NCBI GenBank assembly: GCA_022376515.1
Contig: WTXI01000230.1
Location: forward strand, 1-58,662
Origin: Lactifluus volemus
Lineage: Eukaryota > Basidiomycota > Agaricomycetes > Russulales > Russulaceae
DNA length: 58,662 nucleotides
Reading direction: 5' to 3'
Made by a program: the position numbers and the translations under genes. Position 1 is the first letter of the stretch; the number at the start of each line of letters is the position of its first letter. The notes beneath the pieces are model-generated. The model saw nothing but the letters and a program-made list of their open reading frames with translations. It was not told the origin of the DNA and ran no database searches. Below, one piece after another: positions 46,120-57,400 of this stretch.

Positions 46120-49100
46120 TTATGATTGTACTGTAGCCCACTTTGATCCGTGCACAAACTTCGAGAGATCAAGCCGTGTCTCATTCTCACCCGCAATCCA
46201 GACATTGCTAGGTCTTTGGAGACACGACCTGTGAAGCTCAGGAATCCATAAAAGAAGTTCTTTCTCCTCTCCATATATCCAGCCGTCACTGCTGATCACG
46301 GATTGATCCATAAAAGGTCCGCCATCGATCTTCTCCACTTGATTTGCGTCATCAGCAAACGGGGCTGCTACAGCCTGTCTTGTTCCGGCACCCCACATGC
46401 GAATCGTACAATCTGACGATGCAGATGCGATGCACTGCCCGTCCGGTGAAAACGAGACAGAAACGACCGAAGAGGTGTGCCCAGCAAATGGGCCAGCCAC
46501 GACTTGTCCTGTTGCTGCGTCCCATACACGGATCGTGCGATCAGCCGAGGCCGATGCGATGCGCCGCCCATCTGGCGAGAACGCAACAGAGATGACCGAA
46601 TCAGTGTGCCCGGTAAATGGTCTCGTTAGGGCCTGTCCTGTTGTGGCATCCCACACACGAATCGTATTATCCCTTGAAGCGGATGCGATGCACCGCCCAT
46701 TCGGGGAGAATGCAACAAAAGAGACCAAAGAGGTGTGTCCAACAAATGGGCCCGCTACAACCTGTCCTGTTGTGGAGTCCCACACGCGGATCGTGTGATC
46801 AGACAAGGCAGAGGCAATACGCCGCCCTGGGCCGTCGGGAGAGAAGACAACTGAAATGGCCGAATCATAGGTTCCAGTAAATGGGCCTGCTACAACCTGT
46901 CCTGTTGCGGCATCCCACACACGAATCGTGCCATCGGACGAGGCAGATGCGATACGCAGCCCGTCCTGCGAGAACGCAACAGATCGGACCCAATTGGTGT
47001 GTCCCGTGAACGGGCCCGCTACAACTTCTCCTGTTCTGGCATCCCACACACGAATCGTGCGATCAGACGAGGCAGATACAATTCGCTGGCCGTCTGGCGA
47101 GAATGAAACTGATGTGACCCAGTCAGTGTGTCCCGTAAATGGGCCTGCGGCGACTTCTCCCGTTGTGGCATCCCACACTCGAATTGTGCGGTCAGACGAG
47201 GCCGATACGATGTGTTGGCCATCCGAGGAGAACGCAACGGATCTGACCCAGTTGGTGTGTCCGGTAAAAGGGCTCGTTGCGACCTGTCCTGTAGTAGTGT
47301 CCCACACGCGAATCGTGCGGTCAGACGAAGCCGAAGCGACGTGCTGGCCATCTGGGGAGAACGCAACTGATCTAACCCAATTGGTATGTCCAGTAAATGG
47401 GCCCGCTGCGAGCTGTCCCGTTCTGGCATCCCACACGCGAATTGTGCGATCGTCCGAAGCCGAAGCAATGCTTTTTCCATCCGGCGAGAACGCAACAGAA
47501 AAGATCGAATCGGTGTGTCCAGTGTACGGGCCCGCGACGATCTGCCCTGTTGTGGCGCCCCACACACGAATCGTGTGATCGTCCGAGGCCGAAGCGATAC
47601 TCTGTCCGTCTGGCGAGAATGAAACTGAAAAGACCGATGAAGTGTGTCCAGTAAACGGTCCCGCTACGACCTGACCTGTTGCGGAATCCCACACCCGAAT
47701 CGTGCAATCGGACGAGGCCGATGCGACCAGTTGTCCATCTGGCGAGAACGCAACAGAAAAGACCGAATCAGCATGTCCAATAAACGGGCCTGCTATGACC
47801 TCTCCTGTTGCGGCATCCCAAATGCGAATCGTGCAATCCGACGAGGCAGATGCGATACGTTGTCCATCCTTCGAGAATGAAACTGATGTGACTGAATCGG
47901 TGTGTCCCGTAAACGGGCCCACAACGACCTCTCCCGTTATGGCATCCCACACGCAGATCATGTAGTCACATGAGGCGGATGCGATGCGCTGTCCGTTTGG
48001 CGAGAACGCAACAGAAGTGATCCAAGAAGTGTGTCCAGTAAACGGGCCCGCTACGGCCTCTCCCGTTGTGGCGTCCCACACGCGAATCGTGCAGTCGGAT
48101 GAGGCCGATGTGATGCGTTGGCCATCAGGTGAGAATGCAACAGAGGAGATCCATCCGCTGTGGGCCTGAATTGTCCTTTTTAACGCAGGCCAATGAGACA
48201 ACTGTCCACGTTCCAAGGTCAATGTGCGAGGGAATTGGTGAAGATATTGCTTGAGGATGAGGGAAGAGGTTGGTGCAAAAGGGAGGGCCGAGATATAGAT
48301 ATGCGGAGCACTCCTTGCCACGGCCGTTCCAAAATACCGAACAAACGCGGATGCATCGTTCACCAGTGCCAACAAGTTCTTCGCTTCCACTCGCGAATGC
48401 TATTGCGAATTCACCCAAAAGTCAGCACATGTCATATTCGATTATACAACGTACTTACCTCCCGCCGCAACCATATTGATAGAGATGACAATGCTCGCGA
48501 AGCAAGGCCCACGCTGCTCTTGATACTAAGTACTTCTAGCCAAAACAGAAACTTCATCTCGAAGAGTGATCGAAGCTTCTCAAGAATGTCATGGTCGAAG
48601 GCAAGATGCTGTAAATGATCGTGCCAGTGAATGCAGGCATACGTTAGAGCAGGAGTAATGTGTTCGGCAATTCGAGCTTCAAGGTCCGGGACGACGGCGT
48701 TGGCGAGATATGACGACTCGAGTTTGCAGATGTTGAATTTGAGGTTATCGAGCATCAATCCAAGGCAGGAATGCGCCAGCTGGTAGTGGGCGTCGCCAAG
48801 GTCCACATAAAAGACATCGCTTTTCTTGTCAGTCAGAAAGTCACGGAATGACGTGTGGAGAGGAATGATGGGACATGTTTGATCAGATAAATTGACGTTG
48901 CTCAACAGTGAGTCGATGTGACGGAGCAATTCAACGACCGGACGAGCGTTCTCGGGGCCATTAATGGGGGTATATTGCCGCAAAGTGGTCAAGGCACGAA
49001 CAGAGAGGGGTTCGATGGCAACCAAAAGCTGCCCCATGACGGACCGAAAAAGAATCGATGCTTGCTGTGGTTTGAAGTACGCTTCGAGAACTTCTTCGTA

Positions 49101-51829
49101 TAAATTGTCCAGCGGATCTTGTCCATTGCGATCTCGTGGGAGTTCCAACAGGCGCTGTACGCACTTATTCTCGCTAAAGCCAAAACTAACAGGAGGGTTA
49201 TTTATGAACCCGCATGCGACGGCTGCCCACTGAAACAAGCCATCTGCCGTCGTTACTAGTTTGACGCCATGGTCTTTGAATACGTCCGGAGGGAGCTCCT
49301 TTTCAAGATACACGGTGATGTCTTGCTCCTTCTTTGCGGCCAGTATGACGTCATTGATTTGGAGGGTGCGGACAGACAGCGCATTGGAAAACGCAAGTCC
49401 GATGCCGTTATCCGGCCTCGAGGTGATGAGTACGCGGAACTTTGCCGGGAGGTCGAAAAGATGTTGCGAGAGAAATATGTGGAGTCCAGATTTGCCGATT
49501 GCGTCACCACTCTCGTCTAATGCGTCGATGATAACAAGGATTGGGTCAGCCAGTCGCAGGTTCTTGAGCGGTTCGAGGAGTAGCCGTTCAAAAAGTGTAC
49601 GATAGTCTCGGGTACGGCGAATAGATGGATTGTTCTTAATGACTTTCCGCAGGGCGAGTTTGAAGGCCGGATAACGGTCGGAGAGATCACGAGCAAGCGT
49701 CGTGAAGAGCTGGTAAGCCTCGTCTTTAGACTGTTCCTTCCGCAGAAATGCAAAGTAAGAGCCCAGACGCTTGTTCTCGAAACGGCGGGCAACTTCATGT
49801 GCGATTGAGGACTTTCCGGTGCCTGCCGGCCCTAGGAGGACGAGCGCACGTTCAGACTCGGGATTCTCAACCCAGTTGGTGACATAGTCCAAGAAATCTT
49901 GGCGTGTGCCTGGAAGACAGCGCTTCTCAATATCGAATTGCCACCCTCCCCGATAAGGCATTTCTCTGATCATAGCATCCAATTCTATTTGCGCCTTATC
50001 AGGTCAACGAATCCAACACTCGTATGCATCAGAATCACGCACCAGCTGCTAACGGTTGGTCTGGCATCTCGCTTAGGCGCCCGTTCACTTGATTCACATT
50101 GTCCTGCATTCGAAGCACAGTAACCTCGGTAATAACGGCAGCACGAGCGAGGAAACCGTCTCGCAGTCGGATGAGGGCGGTACTGTAGTGTTCAAATTCT
50201 CCGCCAACTTGACCTCCGATATTCAAAAAATCTCTTCCCTGTCAATTATATGCATATAAGGACCAACGAGAGATCAGCTCAAGATGACCTACCAACTTGC
50301 ACATCATTCGCATACGATTTGATAAACTTGCCAAATTCATAGACACGCAGCAGCATATCCTCGAGAATTTTTGCCCGCATAGACTCTGGCTTGATGTTCC
50401 CCAAAGCACCGGCCTCTGCTGAGAACTCAAACGTATCGCGTATCGCCTCGAGCAGTGTTCTGACATTGTCGTCACGTTGAACCTGCTGTGGCAAAGTCTG
50501 CAGGCGAGGTGAAAGTGAATAAATGTTGTATGTATTCTAACAACGAAGGAGCGGTGACGGACCTGAGGGATCGTTGAGAGCAGACTCCATGCTGACTTTG
50601 CATAGAGGTTCAGCTGAAGAACGAAAATCAGCTCAGAGAAGGATGAGCAAAACCGCGTTTGGCCTACTTCTCCGATCTGACTGACGGCGTCCATCACCCG
50701 CTTGACAGTATCAATGGCACTTCTCCATGTCTTCATTGTATCAATGGGTTGTTCAGCCATATCGAGAGGTATCCGGGGATCCGTGGGTTCGTCGTGACTT
50801 GAACGGGAGGACATGGATCAGCTACTCAGCGACGGATTGTCCGGAATCCGTGTTTGTATCGTATCAATGAGTTGTTCAGCGATATCGAGAGGTATGGCGG
50901 TGGCTTCCGTGGCTTCGGCGTCGACTTGGACAACAGGATACGCATCAGCTTCTTCAGCGACAGGATTGTCCGGAATCCGTGTTTTTATCGTATCAATGGG
51001 TTGTTCAGCCATATCGAGAGGTATTTCCGTGGGTTCCGGGGGTTCGTCGTTGACTTGAACAGCAGGACACGCATCGGCTCCTTCCGCGACAGGATTGTCC
51101 GGAGTCCATGTTTGCATCGTCTCAATGGGTTGTTCAGCGATATCGAGACGTGTGGTCGTGACTTCCGTAGCTTCGGCGTTGACTTGAACAGCAAGACACG
51201 CATCAGCCTCTTCAGCGACAGGATTGTCCGGAATCGCTGTCGCGTTTCCTGACACAGTAATAGTCAAGTAGGTTGTGGCCGGGGGCTCAGTCGGCCGTCC
51301 AGGATGTCGATCAGCGCTACCGAAAACGATATCAAGTTCTACAAGCAGGATGCTCAGCCAGACTCAGGGTTCAAAAAAACGAAGACGAACCGCTTTGGGG
51401 CTCACAAATGAACTCCTTCCTCCCAACAAGGGTATCTTTCCTCACGGCCCTTTTGGCATAAAGAGATATAAGTATACGAGAGAGTGGCCGTATATCACTG
51501 CAGGAGAGTCAATTTTGTCACTAGAAATCAAAAGGGTACGACATTTCTCACAATGCGTCGATTTTCTCGTTCCATTCTACACTATTTCCCACGCTTCGTA
51601 CGGACCGTGTCTGCCAAGTTCTCGCCCCGTCGGTCACACTAGCGTAAAATTTTGTTCTTCCGAGAGGAAGGTTGTGCGCGTTAAGGACTGGAAAAAGGGG
51701 AGAGATTTAGCACGTTGTACAGAGCATGGCCATTAAAAGATACGTACCAGTTACCTGCAGTTGGAACGGGATCTGAGAGTGAGGAATATGAGGATTCGGG
51801 CTGTAGTGATAGTTAACAATAGGGGACAT
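46120..51829 (-). CDS. C2-NACHT-WD40 NLR/STAND protein (locus 1), 14 WD40 repeats; frame uncertain near N-terminus
   Basis: Sensor-type protein of the HET-E/HET-D class. ATP-driven NACHT oligomerisation and WD40 ligand recognition are family knowledge. N-terminal exons 51829-51748, 51687-51552, 51497-51391 and from 51338 encode a C2-like domain (LQVTVLNAHNLPL, KFYASVTDG, SVEWNEKIDA). Next come 43-residue tandem repeats, a helical region (RDDNVRTLLEAIRDTFEF) and a NACHT exon (about 49982-48459) with Walker A GPAGTGKSS and Walker B ILVIIDALDES. The last exon (48399-46120) holds 14 WD40 repeats of about 43 residues (GHT...SVAFSPDG...SASSDRTIRVWD). Two single-base losses near 50780-50835 and a one-base phase mismatch at the intron before the NACHT exon prevent one continuous frame. 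A shorter product from ATG 49973 (NACHT-WD40) or a start at 50814 is possible. Pseudogene or assembly error cannot be separated here. Confidence 0.8.
46330..48160 (-). repeat. 14 tandem WD40 repeats (locus 1)
   Basis: Fourteen copies of a 129-bp (43-codon) unit, enough for two seven-bladed propellers. The units are similar but not identical at DNA level. Residues after GH (TSW, TDS, ADS, TSS, TNW, TDW) vary between units. Confidence 0.9.
50700..51240 (-). repeat. 129-bp tandem repeats encoding a 43-aa linker unit
   Basis: GGATTGTCC recurs at 50834, 50963, 51092 and 51221, exactly 129 bp apart. The unit encodes IPDNPVAEEADA.PAVQV and IPLDMAEQPIDTI blocks between the C2 domain and the helical region. 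The copy nearest the NACHT side has lost single bases (for example GCGACGGATTG against GCGACAGGATTG). Confidence 0.88.
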
Positions 51830-54492
51830 CGGATGTGAGAGACTTTGGCATACGGATTCAGGTTCATTTGGATGTTTTTCTAGCTACAAATACAGGTAAG
51901 AAACTTGGGGGGAAGGGAGGAAGAACTGAGAAAATGAGCTTCGAGGTATCCACTTGGTGCCGTCGGCATTTTATCCATTCAGGCACTTCTCATCTGGCAG
52001 AACGACAACCATCAATTAGCTTGACGTTATCTCGGCATGGCACAACTAAGGATACCACAGCGTTAAACAAGGCGTTAAATGTTGCCCGTTGAGCGCCCCG
52101 CTCCAAACCGTCGAACATGTGATCACTTCCTGCCCGCTGCACACGGCGGCTTGGCAGGAAGTGTCTCTCCCCTGAGAAGCCGTGGTTCACTTCTTCGACT
52201 CCTCCCAACCCTGTGTCCGCCCAGGACGTACTTAGAACCCGGGATAACCCCCAAGGCCCGTATAGTGTATAGTGTAGCTACCTGCCCACGCCCTAGCGGC
52301 GCTCCCTCCATCACACACCGATCCGTCCAGTGGACCAGACTAAGCTGTACTGTACTGTACTTCCCCTTCCGCCTCTTCCAACCATGTAGATTCGCCGGGA
52401 CCGCGTCTTCGTTCATAGATACCTGCTGCGGAATAGAAATGCTGACTTTAAAAAAAAAAAAGAAGGGAAACTTACCTCCGTCACTGGCGTGACGTTTTCT
52501 CCGTCGAGTCTATACAACAAATAAACATGCGATAAGTTAGGAATGACATTTAGCTTTGATGGGACGAGAGATGCTTTTCCTAGAGTCCCACCACTCGAGT
52601 TTCCCGCTTCGCCATAACGTGACACCGCGTGTATCCCCTTTCAAATTTTTTTGAAAGGGCAGGGCACTCCCATTCTTGGCCACTCTTCATCCGTCTCCCC
52701 TGAAAATGCCTGGTTGCTGCTCTACTACAGTATAGTTCGTTTTCCCCTCATTAGGCTCGGTCGACGTGGACCACCGCTAGCGAGTCGTGAGTGCCAAACT
52801 CTGTGACCCAACTTGTAGATCGATAGAACCTATTAGCAATACACCCGACTCACCGATCTATACCCTAAACGATGATGTACTTCTCAATGTTTTTCACATC
52901 TATCGATTAGCCCATCCGGACTAATATGTCGATGAGGATGGCGAGGTCAGATACGCTTGGGATGGTGGTACTGTTCAAACTAGCGCATGTTTGTCGACAG
53001 TGGCGGACCCTGGTTCTTATTTCACCATCTCGTCTGTGCCTATATCTCGTCTGCACATACGGTGTTCCACTGTTCCTGTAGCGGACATGTTGACATATTC
53101 TCCACCTCTGCCGCTATCCGGATGCCACCACGGACGATGAATCGGGCATATTTCTCGCACCTGGTACCGTGATCGCGTGATCGCGTGCGCCTCAAATTTT
53201 GGCCAATTTCATCACGGCTAAGGAATTTTAGAATGCATGCATATCCAGCACCCAATCTACGCAATTTCAAACTCTCGACCGCTTGGATCTCCCTTGCTCA
53301 CAGCTACCGCGGGCATCGTCATTCTCATCCTTCTCTATTATTTCCCTCCAAGTTATATACTTACCAGGCTTTCACTTATGCCCCAGCTGAAATCGCTTGC
53401 TCTTACCCTCTTCCCAACCGCGACGTTGAGAGGCAATCGCTCCATACCCCGGACATGGCCCAGGTCACACTAAGTAACCTACGCCATCTTTTGTTCCGGG
53501 TATGAGTGCATATTTTGGAAGGCCTCGTTCTCGGATCAGGGCCCCGCAGTAGTCCACTGGCGGCTCTAGTCACGGATCAGTGAGACTTCGCGCCCCACAA
53601 TGTATGTCACCCGCGCTGTCATTGTCAGATCAAACTGAAATTTGCTCAAACGAGTCCTGGCCGCTGCATGGTACAGTATTTCCCATTTCCAATGCCACAG
53701 TTCTTCTCGTTTGGTACTGTTCCCATACATACGCTATATTCGTTTGAATCTTTTTCTCCCATCTTCGCGGCTCCACCATTGACTCAGTAGGTGTCTTATT
53801 TTGTCTCCCGGTGAGCCTTGCGGTCACTAGGGTATCCTTTATTAAGATGCTGTTCGAAATAATGTGTACACCTCATGTATATACCCATGCCCAACACGAA
53901 ATCAAACCTTCTGCCCTGCTTCTTGGGGCCACGCCTATGGACTTGTGCGGCTTGTGAGGCTCCGCCGAGGCAAGTAGTTCAAGTGTTAACAACACTATGA
54001 CCCTAGGCTCGAGATGACGGCGTGGTTGGAAGGTGAATAATGAAACTCACTCTCACATGCTCAGGTCCGCCTACACTGCTTCTTCGGAATCGTCACTTTG
54101 TTCCTGTAGTGTACATTCCAGAACGATTAATACTGTTTCAGAGCTCCGGTCCGTGACGAGGGTTTTTGAATCGCGCAGTTGCACACGATTCTACTTGAAA
54201 GAGTGAGTAAAAGAGGAGGGCAGGGAAACGGTGGCCAGAGTGACAATGGTGACCGTGATAGGAAATATGGTAGACGCAACAGAGAAAGCACCGTGGTGCG
54301 GGGCCGTCACGGTTGGATTTTGGTCGGGGCAGCGCAGCGCATGTTTCGGCGCGACGCGTCATTATGTAATGTCCTTCCTGATATAGACACGATAAACGTG
54401 TTTGCCTCAAGGCATCGATTGAATCAACCTGTCGCTCAGTTCTCCGTCAAACATTCACCATTACTACAACCCCAGGTCCTCAAATCTCCAGA
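51830..54492. other. Head-to-head intergenic region between the two NLR loci
   Basis: No gene was recognised in 2.7 kb between the divergent C2 exons. It probably holds both promoters. A poly-A run at 52450-52461 is the only simple repeat of note. Confidence 0.5.
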
Positions 54493-57400
54493 ATGTCAAA
54501 CATCAGCCGCTCTCAGGTCAGTGAAATTCAACTGAGCTCAACCCAACTCCAGGTGCCAGTACGTATTTCATGACTGTGCTCTGATATATACTAAATCGCT
54601 TGCCCTTGCCAGTCCTTAGAGTGCACAATCTTCCCCGTCTCAAGACCTTCCTTGGGAAGAAAAGGAGATTTTACGCCACATTTACAGACGGCGACAGGAT
54701 ATGCAGACACGATCTGTGCAGAGCGTGGCGCAGCGCGTAGAATGGAACGAGACCGTCAACACATTGTGAGAAATGTCGTATCTTCATTCTTGCTAACATC
54801 TGAGTCTCCTGCAGTACTGTACAACCACAATCTCGTGTTACTATATGTCTTTATGCGAAAAGGACCACACGGAAAGACATCCTCGTTGGAATCAGGAGAT
54901 AGCCTGCGAATCCCAACGCGGTTCGTTTCTTATTTCAAAAATATACCCATGTGTCTGGCTGAGCATCCTACATATAGAACTTGATGTTATTTTCGACAAT
55001 GCCGACAGGACATCCGATGGAACTTGTTACACCTTCCTTAAGGATCATGTATCAGCAATCGGGAGTTCATCTATGACGGGGGTAATCAATTCCCCAATCC
55101 TTACTAGCACACCGGTCGATCCGGGAAATCCTATCGCTGATGGAGGTGCTGCGCATCCTACTGTTCAAACCGGCAATGAACCCATGCAACGCGCAGCAGA
55201 ATCCCGCTCTTCTACCCGAAACGAGTAACCTTTCCCATCGAGGGCGGTCCCTCTGTGGGAGCAGTACCAGACAGCCAGACGGATATGTCAAATACGCTCG
55301 ATGGCGCTGAGAAGGCTTTTTGAAACATGAAGACATGGAGTAATGCTGTTGAAAAAGTCAAGTGTGTAATCGACGTCGTCGGTCCAATCGCAGGGGTATG
55401 CTTTAGAGAAGGTCTTATCGAGTGCTGATCTAACTTGCCGCTCTTCAGCTGAGCCCATATGCGAAGACGGCTTGGGCTCTGCTCTCATTTATTCCTCAGG
55501 TGCGTTTCCTTTCCCATTCGAGAATATGGCGCATTCATTCCCCTCGCTTTCAGACTTTAATACAGCAGGTCGCGCGTGATGACAACGTCAGAACACTACT
55601 TGAGGCAATACGAGACGGATTTGAATTTGCAAAGGAGGCAGCTATTTTGAGGAATATCCAGCCGGGATCCATGCAAGTAAACATCCTCGATGAGATGCTG
55701 GAGTGCGTCGCCAAATCGGCCGAATTCGTCGAGTCATATGCGAAGGATGTGCAAATCGGTACGTCGTCTTGACCTCTCTCGTTGCTCAATATGAACGTGT
55801 GACTTTCAGGAAAGCGGGCTTTGAAGAATATGGTCGGCCAAGTTGACGGAAAAGTCGAAGAGTACCGCGCCACTCTTGTTCGACTTCGAGAAGGTTCCTC
55901 GCATATGCTGTTGTCAACACTCAGGCTACTGTCCTTCAGATGCGGGACGATGGTGCGCGATAATTCAGACAGCTCAAGACCGGATCGTCGAACTGACGAT
56001 CAATCACAGAATTAGACAGAAAAATCGGAGAATTACCCTATAGGGGAGGCTGGCGATACGGGACGAGAAGCGATGTCTCCAGGCACCCGTGAAGACTTTT
56101 TGCACTTCATCGTCAGTGGGTCGAGAATCCCAAATCTGATCGTGCGCTCGTTCTTCTCGGCCAAGCGGGAACAGGAAAATCTTCGATTGCACATGAGGTT
56201 GCACGTCGTTTCGAAGGCAAATGTCTCGGCTCATACTCCGCCTTTTTGCGCAAGGAACAGTCCAAAGACAGGCTTACATGCTTTTCACGACAATCGCTCG
56301 CGATCTCTCCGATCTCATTCCTGCGTACAAACACACCCTTGGAGAGGTCATCAAGAATAAATCCTCTCTTCGTGGTACCCGAGACTATCGTACACTTTTC
56401 GAAAACCTCCTCGTGGAACCGCTCAAGAACCTGCCACTTCCCTGTCCAATTCTTATAGTTATCGATGCCTTGGATGAGAGTGGGGATGCAATCGGCAAAA
56501 ATGGATTACATTCATTTCTCGCCGAGCACCTTGTCGAGCTTCCATCCGAATTCCGGATACTCGTCACGTCCAGGCCTGAAGATGGCATCGAGCCTGCGTT
56601 TGTCAAAGCTTCGTCCATCAATACGCTTTACATGGATGATGCCGAACTGGCTCTCAAGATAGAGCAAGATATTGGGGTGTACCTTCAGAAGGAGCTCCCA
56701 CCGACGTATTCAAAAGCGATGGGGTCAAACTAGCAAAGCGGCAGAGGGCCTGTTTCAATGGGCAGCTGTTGCATGCGGGTTCATAAATAGCCCTCCTGCT
56801 AGCTTTGGCTTTAGCAAGAAAAAGTGTGTTCAACGCTTGTTGGGACACTCCCGAGATCGCAGTGGACAAGATCCGTTGGACAAGTTATATGAAGAAGTTC
56901 TCGAAGCGTACTTCAAACCGGATGAAGCACAGATCTATTTCGGTCTGTAATGGGACAGCTTTTCGCTGCGATCGAACCGCTCTCGATCGATTCTTTGATT
57001 GCTCTGCGAAGGCATGCCTCATTGAGGAACCCGAGGATCCTGATCCAGCTGTACAATGCTCAGTCACCTCGGCTCGCTGCTGAGTAATGTGACTTCATCT
57101 GACCATACGCGTCCCATCGTTCCTCTCCATACATCATTCCGTGACTTTCTGACGAGCAAGAAGGGTGGTGTGTTTTACGTGGACCTTCAGGATTCGCACC
57201 GTCAGTTGGCACATTCCTGCCTTGCTTCGATGTCGACAAACTGGAGTTCAACATTTGCAAACTGGAGTCATCATATCTTGCGAACAGCGACGTTCCAGAT
57301 CTTGAATCTCGAATTATGAGATACATCCCACCTGCTTTGTCGTATGCCTGCCGTTTCTGGGGCGATCACTTGGAACATCTTCCTTTCGATGACGATCTCT

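Noticed and set aside
46928..47578. 216-codon plus-strand repeat-like open frame (VCPVNGP...SHTRIVRSDEAD)
   Set aside because: Antisense reading of the WD40 array. The repetition only mirrors the 129-bp units of the real gene on the minus strand.
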